A DNA stretch of 64,000 bases from Moniliophthora roreri. Its lineage: Eukaryota; Basidiomycota; Agaricomycetes; Agaricales; Marasmiaceae. The stretch is taken from contig LATX02000212.1 of NCBI GenBank assembly GCA_001466705.2, positions 345,887-409,886 of the forward strand, written 5' to 3'. The notes beneath the pieces were generated by a model. That model was given only the letters and a program-made list of their open reading frames with translations. It had not been told where the DNA came from and ran no database searches. Below are positions 36,797-48,034 of the stretch, piece after piece (position 1 is the stretch's first letter; each line of letters opens with the position of its first letter). A program made the translations under genes and the position numbers.

Positions 36797-37268
36797 ATTC
36801 CAACGTTCCATTAACCGGAATATAAAGGCTGTTCTGTACATTGTAATATATGGCTAGCTTATGACATGTTTTATCCTTACGCAAGGAAACCGAATTCCCA
36901 ACACCAACACCACCATCCGGCGCAATCAGGCAAGCAATTCTGGAGTACGCCCCACATATAATTCATCCCATGCCGTTCGTCATTGAACGCCTTAATTTTG
37001 CCTAATAGACACGTTCATTACCACGCCCCGAAAGTTTGTTAGACAGGTCCTCCCAGAAAGAATAAGAAGAGCATATTCCATTTTCTCACCACATCACCCT
37101 GCCTTTCATATACGAGCGTACCATGCTCTTGTGACTTCCCCGAATGAGTCCGAGATTCTAATTTCTGCCAGCGCCAGCGCGACTCCTAGATTCGAAGTTC
37201 TGGACGTAAGGACGATCCACACAGGGATTCAGGGGAGTTCTTCCCTTTACATCTTCCCATTTCTGAAT

Positions 37269-37863
37269 ATGCGAGTCTCCTACTGCAAGACAGATAGTGA
37301 CTTGGCAGCGTCCGCTATTCGCCCAGTTCCATCACAGACCCCGGCTACTCTCGCTGTTATGGACCTGGGACAATAACGACCGTCGATCCGAACTTGGCCG
37401 GAAAATCAAGAAGAACGGATATCCTACAAATGCCGTACTTGAGACATTCGACTTTACGCTGACTGGGTGTCATGGTAGGTCCGATTCTTTCGTTTGTGGC
37501 GGATACGTGGTCATATCCTGGGGTGTTACGAACGAGCAAGATGTCGGTTTGGAGAACGGTAAGTTATACAAATTACCGTTCACTCTTCTGAACTGTTGCA
37601 ACAGTTTCGCTGTCGCCGACGACATCGTGGGTTATATCCTGCCTGGTAAAGATATTATAGACATCGAAGGTATACAATAATTATAGCCGTGTGTTTTTGC
37701 TGAAGTTCATGACCAGATCCCTTGGGAGGTGACGATTATATCGTCGTACACCGATGCCAGGTGTTGGCAGCAGAAGATTTCCTGCTGTTCCCCGGCGGTC
37801 TTATCCGTCAGATATACCTGTAAAGTCACGTTCGCTATGAATGTGAAAATCCCTAGTAATATC
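37269..37863 (+). pseudogene. ARD-like gene E, second subfamily, degenerate
   Basis: Aligns with intact copy F: starts MRVSYCKTDSDLAASA like F's MRIYYCKTDSDLETSA, continues SELGRKIKKNGYPTNAVLET, DDIVGYILPGKDIIDIEG, LLFPGGLIRQIY. Two reading-frame breaks are visible, one between 'PSQ' and 'WTWDNNDRRSEL' (about 37335-37370) and one after IRQIYL, where a stop precedes an out-of-frame FAMNVK block. The expected 3' exon is not found immediately downstream. A long open frame continues to 38151 (LKETESPSPPKVLEEHNKL) but has no ARD resemblance. Confidence 0.6.
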
Positions 37864-38191
37864 GTCCGGAGATCGATTGACAACGAGCGTAAACAGGGAG
37901 AGCCTGATGTCAAAGAGATTCGTTTGAAAGAGACAGAATCACCCAGTCCGCCAAAGGTTCTTGAAGAGCATAACAAATTGAACGAACCGAATCATCTTGT
38001 TACAAACGATGATTACAATCCGAGAGTGTGTTCGACTCTTATTTTTGTTCCTCGCAGACCTGCCAGGGCCAGTAGTTATGAGCTGACATCATACCGGCTC
38101 GGCTCGGCAATTCCTTTCGCACAACTACCATATGCGACGATAACCCAGTGAGCATCGACTTCTTTTGTTTACCTCCCAGTAGTTTCTGAAG

Positions 38192-38950
38192 ATGCGAATA
38201 TACTACTGCAAGACAGATAGCGACCTGGAAACTTCTGCTACCAGCGAAGTCTCATCACAGGCATTGGCCCCTTTCGGAATCAGAATATGGTCTTGCGACG
38301 TCGACGACTATCAGTCTGAACTTGGTCGGGCAGCCAAAGAGGACGGGTACCCCGCAGATGCTGTGGTTGAGACGTTCGACTCCACGCTGGCCGGATGCCA
38401 TGGTAATCAGGCTGTAAGCTCAGATTTTGGCTTGAGTTCGCCATGCTCATATCCCTCAGGAATTCGACCAAATGAGACTTCGATTTCAGGAACGGTAGAT
38501 AAATCAATTGCATGTTTTCGGTTCTATGAGCTGAAAGCAAATAGCTTCACTTTTCCTGTAGATTGCGTGGCTTGCGTGGTGTCCGGCGAGACGGTTGTCG
38601 ATCTCGAAGGTGAGTGTTGTCAATCATGGACCTTTATATCTTCTGATAATCTGGACTTAGACCTTCTAGGTAGTGACGATTCCAAAGTCATACGGATAGT
38701 TTTGACTACGGGGGATTGCATCGTTTTTCCTGCCGGTCTGGTCCGCAAAGCCTATATTAATGAAGACTATAAATCTGCTTTCATTATGAAGGTGAAGTCC
38801 GGCTCTCCAGGCTAGCACCGTTATTCGTAATCTAATGATGGACCAATTATTTAGGGAAAACCCCGAGCCAGTTTCAAATCAATTACTGGGGAAGAATTAC
38901 AGAACCACCCAATCCGTAATAGTTTCTTGAGGAGTGTTGGGCTTGCGTAG
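38192..38950 (+). CDS. Acireductone dioxygenase-like protein F (second subfamily)
   Basis: Four exons in phase, 38192-38402, 38490-38609, 38670-38791 and 38855-38950, give 182 aa, the usual ARD length. Landmarks: MRIYYCKTDSD; IWSCDVDDYQSELGRAAKED; ACVVSGETVVDLEG; KVIRIVLTTGDCIVFPAGLV; and C-terminal ELQNHPIRNSFLRSVGLA, which corresponds to ARD's NP-R-x-x-YLKS end. All four metal ligands are absent: no H-x-H block, and the PAGIYH position reads PAGLVRK. This is a strongly diverged, non-catalytic-looking paralogue. It lies at the start of a ~2 kb duplicated segment. An open frame that ignores the last intron would end at SGSPG; the spliced form is preferred because it restores the family C-terminus. 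Confidence 0.7.
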
Positions 38951-39563
38951 GCACGAGGTGCTGTACGGTGCTGTTGTACGTGCCAACCTCAGACAATATG
39001 AATAGAAGTAACCCAATATACGATTTAGCTTTTGTACGACAAGTCAGTTCTTTACCGTATACCACCATGCCATCATCGGCTGGCACGGACTGCGTGCCAC
39101 TAATGGGCTCCCACTTCATTTATCCATTCCAAGTTCGTGAGATATTTTTGATTCAAGAATCCAATCTTTGTCGGTCGGTCAACTCATTTTGTATGATGTG
39201 TGGCGAGGGTTAGCATGGAGTGTCGATTCTCTCCATATTTCTAATTTAGAAAACGAATGAGTTCACGAGCCAGAGTAGCAAGCGTTACTACCAGGCCTCA
39301 TACGAATCCACACGTAATGTCACCTTATACATCCCAGCTCAGCATACAATAAAATGTAGTTACGCTTCAAAAGGTCTGTTCAATAATCGTACATGTTTTG
39401 TATCGTACGCAGTTAAAGGCTATCGCCGGTTTGAATCATAAAATAAAGACGGGAATTTAACGCTGGCGATCCACGTCATCAAGAAAATTAGGCAGAACGT
39501 CAAGAAAGAATAATACTCCAACATGCTAACCTTTCTTCGGAAGCTCCTTGGGAAGTTCAATGA

Positions 39564-40136
39564 TCAGCGAGCGTAACTCGGGGGGGTCATGGCTCGTTCA
39601 ACAGAACGATCGTCTCTGGGTTCAGCCATTGCAGTTGCCATTGGTGGTGGCGGTGGCGTCCTGGCTCTGTCCCTGTCTCTCTCCCGGTCTCGAGGACTCA
39701 AACTCCTCCTCCTTTCCCTATCAGCATACCTATCCCCGTTGGCAGGTAGTGGCGGAGTTCGACTTTTACGACGCTCTCTGCCTCGGTCACGGTCATCAGC
39801 ATATTTTTCGCGGCGATCTCTGTCATCAGCGTAACGGTCCCTGTCGCGGTAGTCCCTTTCACGGCGGTCTCTCTCATCAGCATAGCGATCCCTGTCTCTT
39901 TTGCCGTCGAGATGACGGTCGCGATCACTGCGCCTCGGACTACGTGAACGATCTCTGTCGGGGCCAGAACGTGAGGAGCGGGGCGGAGGTGAAGCTCCAC
40001 GTCGATCAAATCGCCACACGGATGAAGGCGGATTCTTGGCCCACTTCAAAAGAGTATGAATGAGCAATGGCTGGTTTCTGACGGCTGTAATGACTTACCT
40101 CGACGCTCAGACGGGAGCCTTCAAAGTATCGACCTT
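39564..40136 (-). pseudogene. Truncated copy of the SR splicing-factor gene
   Basis: Contains the complete last exon (39564-40043: WAKNPPSSVWRFDRRG plus Arg/Asp/Ser repeats) and most of the preceding exon (40099-40136: YFEGSRLSVE) of the SR gene present in full at 49919-51145. It is cut at 40136, where the duplication ends, so it lacks the RRM-encoding 5' exons and has no promoter. Confidence 0.9.
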
Positions 40137-40137
40137 T

Positions 40138-40212
40138 AATGAGATCACGGCGAACGAGTTGGAAAATCATCCGGTTCGCAAGAGTTTCTTGAAGAACATT
40201 GGGCTGGAGTAG
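40138..40212 (+). pseudogene. Orphan 3' exon of another ARD-like gene
   Basis: Reads NEITANELENHPVRKSFLKN followed by IGLE and a stop. It is homologous to F's last exon (ELQNHPIRNSFL) and to the C-terminus of true ARD. It begins exactly where the duplicated segment ends, so the body of this gene has been replaced or displaced by the segment. Confidence 0.7.
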
Positions 40213-42006
40213 CTGGTACCGTACCACTGATAGAATCAAAGTATTAGTAATGCGAGAGGCTCACACTGGGGCTGATTTTTGAACGAAATCCGATTAGCTT
40301 TCTAGCAGTAATAAGGTGCCTACAGACCTGCCAGGAGGGGAGGCTCGATCACTCCATGAAATCGGCGGAATCGCCGGATGGGCGGCGATGTTTTCACAGA
40401 CCGCGCGCAGCGCTCTTCAGCGCGAAGCGGGGGTAAGTTAGGGGCCATTAGGGACTAGGAAGTACGGTCGAGGGCTTGTACCTCGGATTGAGTCGGTTCC
40501 TGAGAGGAAGATATTGGCGTAATCGAGGAGATAAAGTGTAGATATTCACGTACAGGTTTTTGATGCGGAAAGCGTTCTCATCAGAGGGTGGAAACCACCC
40601 AGACCGTGCCTTCTAGTATGACGTTTTACCTGGGCATAATAAACCAAGGTCGGGTGGCTCTTCCTCTTCTTAGCGTAACGGTACTTGTTCTGTTCTTGAC
40701 TCGAAGGGAATGGAATAGCTTGGGTCGCAGATGAACAAGGTGGACGGTAAGCTTTTTTCCATCCAAATACCTTTCTTTCGCTAACGGATTCTACGTAGAC
40801 GACGTCGGTAAACCATAGGTCCCTTGTCAAACATAGCCAGCCCTACCACACTGGCGATCCTCCCATCCTACAGCCGTTTGCTTCTCAAGTATCCGGTTCA
40901 AAACATCCGCACACAATCCAATTTGACTCCTCACACCGTCTATACCAAAGTGCATTCCGACTAGTTGGCAACATCTTCCTCGCCTCCTTGACCGAATCTG
41001 TCCTCGAGTTAAATCATAGCACCATCACCGGCGCCTCCTAGTCAATACCCCACGACCACGAAATCCAACTTCCGGTAACAGTACTTCATGACCGCAAACG
41101 CAACAGGAAGCAAGGTCAATCCAAGGTGCTAACCCGTATCGAGGGAAGGATGCGGTGCTGTTGATTGTGTGTCACCTTGCCACTACTCCGAACTCACCCA
41201 CGCCTTTTCTCCAGCGAAGTGTCCGGTTCTTGGTTTTTGTTTACGTGCGCTCTCCTAAGCTTTTTCACTCTCTTTGCACGGGTGTATTAATGAGAACACG
41301 TAGGTGCCGACCAACGCCCCTCGCATCCACAGTCGTCTTCTACCGGCGCTTTCAGCCGTTCAATTGCTGTAAAATGGCTCGAAGGTGTCTGCTCATGCGT
41401 GTTTACTTTCTCCGCACGTCCACATCCACACCTGTATCGATAACCTCGCGAGTCGACGATCTGTCTTTCTCTGTTGGCGAAAGACATCTATCAATGGGGA
41501 AGATATCAATCTAGGTATGGGTATCAAGGAGGTTGGTTATGAGGTAGTGTAGGGAAAAGCAATAAAGATCGTGGTCCATGTACCATCCCGTAGTAACCTA
41601 CCTCATCACTTATTATCCACCGCCACCTCGCACATGGATCAGCCACAATCGCACGACAAGCTATTTCAATAGGCAAATCCACGGCTGTCGTTTCAAATTT
41701 AGTCTCCCCAGGCCTCAGTTTTTCGCTCTGACTCATTTTCTTGGAGTGGTAGCCTTTGAGCTAATGCCCACAAGGACCTGCAAGCCGAAATCCTGGAATT
41801 ACTTCGTGGCGTCGTCGTCTAACTACTGAGCGCTGAGCTCCTAACCATCTACTGGCACTGATACGAACATTTTTGTACCTAGGATGACTCGGAATGAAAT
41901 GTTGCCTCGTTTTGATGTCACTTGACCGCTGTGAACCAAATTTACACAGGGACCTACAAGCAATAGGTGTATGGACGAATAGGTGTTATGAGTTCGAACT
42001 ATAGTG
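40213..42006. other. 1.8 kb without a supported gene
   Basis: Open frames of 60-120 codons on both strands, for example 40546-40830 on the minus strand with a Lys/Arg-rich stretch. None has recognisable motifs or consistent splicing. Confidence 0.35.
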
Positions 42007-42697
42007 CTCTCTATGCCGATTCAAATCGCTCGCCGGATCGCTTATGAACGACGGCTATTTCGGGACACGCTGGTTTTCTATCATAAACCTTCATCACCCT
42101 GCGTTCGGGTTATCGCTCTGTGCTTGAAATACTTGTCCCGTTCGCCTACTCTATCCCCTACCTTCTATATTCATGACTCTCTGGATCTGATGTGTTCTCG
42201 CCTTTAAGACGCTCACGATGATCGACCTATGTACATCAAGTTCAAACTTCAGGCTGGGTACGAAATGGGACTTTTTGGTGCCTACTGTTGCTTATTGAGT
42301 TTTTACCCGACAGTTGTAACGGATATTATCTATAAGAAGCCGAAATGCACCCTAACAAGACCTTCATTCAATCCCAGAACCACGCCAAACTACAGAAATC
42401 GAGCTAACTAGATTCGTAGGTTTGGTCAGAGTCGGTGAGTTGATGTTCATTTTCATTTTATCCCGTCATCAGTATCGTCTCCAGAAAGCTGCAACTTACG
42501 ATTTCCCGTCCTCTATCTACATAGGAACAACAATGACCAAAAGCCTTATTAGCGAAAGCTATGACTACACAAATTTACACTCCTTCCCGACATTCGCAAC
42601 GATCACGTCCTGTAACGCACCGTGACTTTCACCTCCGCCCCGCGAATCATCGTCAGCCTGTTCAGGGAAACTACTGTTGGGAGTCAAAGAATGCTAC
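42007..42697 (+). repeat. 691-bp block, duplicated at 43244-43934
   Basis: The two copies match base for base except two mismatches near the right end. The second copy is bracketed by single Ns at 43243 and 43935. See the second entry and finding on a likely scaffolding artefact. Confidence 0.95.
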
Positions 42698-42913
42698 GTC
42701 CGTGCACCACTTGAAGACATTCCCATCTTCATCGAAGTTTCCAATTTTACTGTTTTCTGGGAACAAAATATGGAGACATTGCGTACTCGGAGGTACTTGG
42801 AGCGACTCGGTGATAACGACTGGGCCACTCCAGCTCGGAGAGCGGCTGACCGCTTAATGACTAGGCCTCCCAGAACGTTCCGGGGAAGATGGTATTCGCA
42901 GCCCTCCACTTAG
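42677..42913 (+). CDS. 3' exon of an unidentified gene
   Basis: Open frame with ordinary protein character (VKECYVRAPLEDIPIFIEVS, QNMETLRTRRYLERLGDNDW, ending RGRWYSQPST). Upstream frames within 42.0-42.65 kb may supply further exons but I could not build a consistent model. Product not recognised. Confidence 0.3.
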   Translation: MGVKECYVRAPLEDIPIFIEVSNFTVFWEQNMETLRTRRYLERLGDNDWATPARRAADRLMTRPPRTFRGRWYSQPST

Positions 42914-43242
42914 AGGCTTGAGAGGTTTCGTATAATGCAACAGGCGCACAGTCACAGCTTCTCGACGATAATTGGTTCGCTGAAATCATTTTTAGCATTC
43001 GGATTCACTTGCCCAGTCGTTAAGGAGAGAAATCAAGGGAAAAAACCAACTCTTACTGTAAACCATAACATGCAAGTCGGAACGAAATCCGGGAATGTTG
43101 GGAGGCGCAAGTGTCTCGACGGTCTTTCATTTTCGTTTTGAATAAATATGATACAGTCATCGTACACAATCATCGTGCAACCGATAGGATGTCACAAGTA
43201 ATCTGGGCAGATTCCGAAAAACCGTGTTTCTGCTTGGTGATT

Positions 43243-44000
43243 NCTCTCTATGCCGATTCAAATCGCTCGCCGGATCGCTTATGAACGACGGCTATTTCGG
43301 GACACGCTGGTTTTCTATCATAAACCTTCATCACCCTGCGTTCGGGTTATCGCTCTGTGCTTGAAATACTTGTCCCGTTCGCCTACTCTATCCCCTACCT
43401 TCTATATTCATGACTCTCTGGATCTGATGTGTTCTCGCCTTTAAGACGCTCACGATGATCGACCTATGTACATCAAGTTCAAACTTCAGGCTGGGTACGA
43501 AATGGGACTTTTTGGTGCCTACTGTTGCTTATTGAGTTTTTACCCGACAGTTGTAACGGATATTATCTATAAGAAGCCGAAATGCACCCTAACAAGACCT
43601 TCATTCAATCCCAGAACCACGCCAAACTACAGAAATCGAGCTAACTAGATTCGTAGGTTTGGTCAGAGTCGGTGAGTTGATGTTCATTTTCATTTTATCC
43701 CGTCATCAGTATCGTCTCCAGAAAGCTGCAACTTACGATTTCCCGTCCTCTATCTACATAGGAACAACAATGACCAAAAGCCTTATTAGCGAAAGCTATG
43801 ACTACACAAATTTACACTCCTTCCCGACATTCGCAACGATCACGTCCTGTAACGCACCGTGACTTTCACCTCCGCCCCGCGAATCATCGTCAGCCTGTTC
43901 AGGGAAACTACTGTTGGGAGTCAACAAATGCTACNCAACCGATAGGATGTCACAAGTAATCTGGGCAGATTCCGAAAAACCGTGTTTCTGCTTGGTGATT
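43243..44000 (+). repeat. Redundant contig placement bounded by Ns
   Basis: 43244-43934 repeats 42007-42697. Bases 43936-44000 repeat 43178-43242 (65 bases ending TGGTGATT). Single Ns sit at both joins. Confidence 0.9.
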
Positions 44001-44020
44001 CAAATCCGCATTATACCTCC

Positions 44021-45406
44021 TTAGACGCCTATGGAAGATTCGAGGGTTTCATGCTTGGGCAGGTGGGAAATAACATCTAGCTCTGCGGCATCCTCTAGCT
44101 CCTCGTCGGCCTTCGTTTGTGTAACACGGTGAACATGCACCGAAAGTGCACCCGAATGCTGACCTCGACCTTGCCCAGAATTAGACGTCAGGATACCAAT
44201 GTTCCTCGTTGTAGTTTGATATGTGGCATCATGCGCATTCATTCCAAGGCCGACACGAACAATGATGAAGAATGGATTCATTGCCTTCAATCAGAGTAAG
44301 TCAGTAGAAGTAGAGTTTAGGGACAGCATGTCAGGGAACGAAATAATAGACTTGCCGTAATCTGCGCCAAAGCCATGTATGAAATGAGCTGTTTAATGAC
44401 CGAAGATTCAATAGCCTGAGATGCAACAGTCGCGGGATTATTGATACTCACCATGCCATTGGTCTTTGTGGCATAGGTAATCACCATTATGAAGACGCAG
44501 ACGGAATAAATGGCTCCAGATTCCACTCTACAAAGACTTTCAACACAGGCCACAGAAAGGCATTTCCAATTGGACGCACATTATGGCCATAGCATGGTTG
44601 TACCTGCAGCTGTGCCTCTGACCAAGGGTCGCCGCCATTTTCTTTCCGAAACGCCAAAGGCGTTCAGCTACAGCAACATATATTACCAGGTGAATCATAT
44701 GGACGATGCATCAGCATTGAAACTCACCGATAAGGCTAGTGACAATGATGTTGAGGAGTAAAGAGAATATGAAAGAGACGAGCTCCCATGTATAGATGTC
44801 GGCAGCATAGGCATCTCCTCCTTGAGTGAGTCCCCATGCGGCACGGTATCCACATGCTGAGTGCTTGGTAAGTGAATTGAGTCAGTGTAAAACTCAGTAT
44901 GACGAACCGGTAGCAACAGCTAGCAGAAGAATTGGGCCGATGACTACCTTGACGTGGAAATTCCACATGACATAAAGACGGTAAACCTATCTACAGTAAG
45001 TAAGCCGATCCATATTATCAAAGCAACGCGTACCAGAAGGGCATCCGCTACAGCACTGGTAAGTAGAATCAGTGGACGTTCGACAGCTCATACAACCAAA
45101 AACCTCTCACTTGTTTGTGCAATATAAAACTTGCCTGAGAACACCTCTCCAAAGCCACAGTTGGTGGTAGAACGCCGCAGCACCCCCTGGGTTGTCCTTG
45201 TAGTGGACAAATGCGGTGATGGCTTGACTCAACTCATTGATAGCTTGAGCGGTGCAGAGTGTATACATGATTACCGCCGTGACGAGGAACGGCTTGTTGC
45301 TGAATGCCACTTTGCCCTTGTGCACCAGGATGATAAACAGGACAGTATTCATGCCTAGTACTAGATCAGCTTCAGTCAAAACAAGAGACACTGAATACGT
45401 TGCCAT
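44021..45406 (-). CDS. Multi-pass membrane protein (Agaricomycete 7-TM type)
   Basis: Multi-exon minus-strand gene typical of the large uncharacterised Agaricomycete integral-membrane families. Starts MATYSVSLVLTEADLVLGMN. Hydrophobic segments: TVLFIILVHKG, FLVTAVIMYTLCTA, a segment ending ADALLVYRLYVMWNFHVKVV, IGPILLLAVATGS, YTWELVSFIFSLLLNIIVTS, SGAIYSVCVFIMVITYATKT, and SYMALAQITAMNPFFIIVRV. The cytoplasmic tail is hydrophilic and ends HLPKHETLESSIGV. The last intron starts GCAAGT, and only this donor keeps the frame, so it is a GC-AG intron; the first intron probably is too. A sensory or transport role is possible but unproven. Confidence 0.65.
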
Positions 45407-46983
45407 ATATCACTGTGTGAGTCTTGGTACATGAACGCAAGGTCAGGATTCTGACAAAAGGGAAACAGGGTTGTTACTTGCCCATACAGCAGCTACTATG
45501 GCCTCGAACACAGGAATCAGACAGATATCGATAGGGAAATGGATAAGAATACCGTCAGAAAGTCCAAGTCTTGAATCATCATGAAAGAAATGTAGCAGAG
45601 TTCAAACCGTGATGGCAGACTCCAGGTCTAAAGGATCAAGGACAAGAGTATACAGTATAAATACATCGAATTGCAATTACTGGTGCGGATCTCGTCGGTC
45701 TATCATCAGTCCCCTGTCAACGTCCACTATTACCCACAGAATTAGCAGATCATGATATGATAGATCGATATTATTCGGACTCACCAAAATGGTTGGGTAA
45801 CGCTGCTGTTTAACGATCCTGACTCGAGAGTGTGCGGAAGGAAGAACTGACTAGGAGTTACGCAGCGTGTAGCCATGAAACAAGGAATTATTGGCCAGCA
45901 ATGTCCGCCGAAAGCTCTGCCTAAAAGAGAATAAATTTATGGAACCGTAATCAAAACACCTAAAAGATATATGTAGTAGATGGCAGCTACCCAAGGGCGG
46001 TTGATGATCACCTGTTTTGTTTGAAAGCTGCTGATAATCCACTTACCTATCCGTTGTACCAGCGTCATCAGTTCGACCCATTTTCGTCTGCACGTTACCT
46101 CAAACCCAGCTAGATTTTCAAAATCTGCCTCCTGGGGTAGGATACTGCTCACGACCTTTGTATACGGCCTTGCCAACGCTGGCAAGATTGACCTTGCAAC
46201 ACCTGAAGTGTAGATGCCAACACCGCAAGCGAAGCCAGGTGTCGGCATCAGCGTTCCAACTGAGCAGCTAGTGGGCTGACTAAGCTGGCTTCGTTTCTTT
46301 TAGCTCCTCCACCTGACAGTCGGAACTATCAGATTTTCAGCACCATCCGCCTTCAAGATCTCGCTTTCATCTCCGTTCCTGAGTGTTCTAGTGTCTAAAT
46401 AATCCTTTCCAGGACCACTCGATATGGGATCGAGTAAGACCACCGTAGCTCATCGAAGGAATGGGCAAGTCTACGAAGGCCCAACGGCCGCAGGTTCTCA
46501 CTATCAAGCCGTGCGTCCTCCCGTTTTTATCCGGTACAGCACTGTCTAACCTCTGTTGGCCATTACCTTTGGCATGAGTATCCCCAACGCACAGCTGCAG
46601 TACCTCAAATTATCACTTCTTCATCAGCCATCATGTCCTTCGCGCGATGCCCACATAACAGCCTTCCTCGATACCCTGGCCATCCATCCGGGACTGCACA
46701 CCTGCTATACTTACCATGGGCGTTCGGATAGTCGCACCCATGGGAAATTAGGCCTCTTTGTCATCTGCTGCGTGGGGTATTTCAACAAATTGCCAAGTGT
46801 GCGAGGCCTCCTCGGCAACGGTTCCACTCACAAGCAACTTTCCCACTGCGTCTTGCTCTGTCACACTCCAATCCATCTCGAGAGCTCCTGTTCCGTGATT
46901 CGGGGCAGCACTGACACCAGCCGGCCACGAGCAATCCGTAGAGACCAATTACACTCTCTGTATCTTTGCCAAGTTGCATTCTG
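45407..46983. other. 1.6 kb without a supported gene
   Basis: A 103-codon minus-strand frame at 45937-46248 and a short plus-strand frame from the ATG at 46425 (MGSSKTTVAHRRNGQVYEGP) were seen, without recognisable family or splice structure. Confidence 0.35.
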
Positions 46984-47200
46984 TAGTGACCTCTGGCTGT
47001 CTCTGTCGGTTTTACACGTCGCAGTCCATAGCGATCTCTGTTTCCGCCTGTTCCCATGTCACATTCTGTAGTAACCTCTGGCTGTCTCTGTCAGTTTTCC
47101 ATGTAGCAACCCATAGCGACCTCTGTTTCCGTCTGTTCCCACGTCACATGCCGTAGTGACCTCTGGTATTTCTGCCCGTTCCTACGTCACAGTCCATAGT
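46984..47200. repeat. 85-bp minisatellite, about 2.5 copies
   Basis: Unit starts TAGTGACCTCTGG recur at 46984, 47069 and 47154, exactly 85 bases apart, with internal half-unit similarity (two ~42-base halves each containing a '-CTCTG-' block). The third copy is truncated and diverged. Confidence 0.8.
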
Positions 47201-47978
47201 GTCGCCAGCAATACCCATCCATAGAACTGTGCCATAATCCGTAGCAACCTCTGGCTATATCCGACCTCTGACCATCTCCACCGAGATGGAGCTTGCATTT
47301 GTGAGCCGTGGTATGGGCACCACATCCACTGCTCCTGTTGCCAACAACAGTTCTGTTCTCATCCATTACTTGTACATGAATCGGTATATTCGTGATGTTA
47401 AACTCATAACTAGCCTCTGCACAGTTCGATGACAGTTGAGCGAAACCTTCCATGCCGATGTATAGGGTAAGACCCCGACTCATCAGGGTATCGGTTGGGC
47501 TCGAGTCTACCGCGATGACCTTATCCACCATATCCCCCGTCTGTTTACTTCATGCCTCGACGCCTCCTGCGAGGCCTCTATTATTGTTACGCAATTCTCC
47601 TCTTCTGTTTCCTGTCATCATGTTACACCTACCGTCTTTGTCTGTTCCCCAGCCTCTTGATGAATCTAGACGGTGCAGTGAGCCTCGTCCCTTTGGTTGG
47701 GCTTTGCGTCGAGTTCACGCCGCGGGGTCGTTCCTCGGTTCATGGGTGGGCGGCGTGATCTCTCCGCGTTCTCGGCCGAGCTTCGCTCGTCCTCAGCCCA
47801 ACCACTAGCTCACTGTGTCCCTGAGACAGTCAGATCCACGATAGACGAAGTTGGACTGCGCATAGCTAGAGAGCTTGCCGTTATGATGTCACTATTCCCC
47901 TCACGTGCACATAATATTTTACGTGTCTGTAAGTACTCCTTCACGTTTTTTGTACATATATCCATCCTCAGACCCTAC
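47201..47978. other. No supported gene; one coding-like frame on minus
   Basis: A minus-strand open frame at 47187-47531 (MVDKVIAVDSSPTDTLMSRG, NITNIPIHVQVMDENRTVV) has ordinary protein character but no recognised family. It could be a fragment of a retroelement or gene. Confidence 0.3.
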
Positions 47979-48034
47979 CTGCCTAACCCCTAACCACCTA
48001 ACCGCTAACCACGAACCTCTAACCTAACCTACCC
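47979..48034. repeat. Degenerate telomere-like C-rich tract
   Basis: A run of variants of CCTAACC / GCTAACC over about 55 bases, resembling degenerate (CCCTAA)n. Confidence 0.5.

Larger units (their letters stand above)
22293..37080 (+). repeat. Interrupted tandem array of four ~1.7 kb ARD-like gene units
   Basis: Four units, each with ~700 bases of upstream DNA, a five-exon ARD-like gene and ~250 bases of 3' DNA: A about 22293-24060, B 27510-29220, C 29270-31060, D 35294-37080. Coding parts line up without length change (offsets 5168, 6975 and 13001 from A). B and C are direct neighbours. A 3.3 kb segment separates A from B, and a 4.2 kb element separates C from D. Confidence 0.85.
38149..40136 (+). 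repeat. Segmental duplication, copy 1
   Basis: About 1,988 bases almost identical to 48496-50491. Differences seen directly include a few substitutions and an 8-base insertion (GCCATCAT) in the other copy near 48659. The copy carries gene F, its 3' DNA and the last two exons (partly) of an SR-protein gene. Left and right borders are sharp. Confidence 0.95.

Noticed and set aside
39548..40063. 171-codon plus-strand frame (and its twin at 49903-50418)
   Set aside because: Antisense of the SR-protein RS exon; open only because of its repetitive Arg/Asp codons.
46984..47200. Possible CRISPR-like repeat array
   Set aside because: Repeats are directly adjacent without unique spacers and the genome is eukaryotic; it is a minisatellite.
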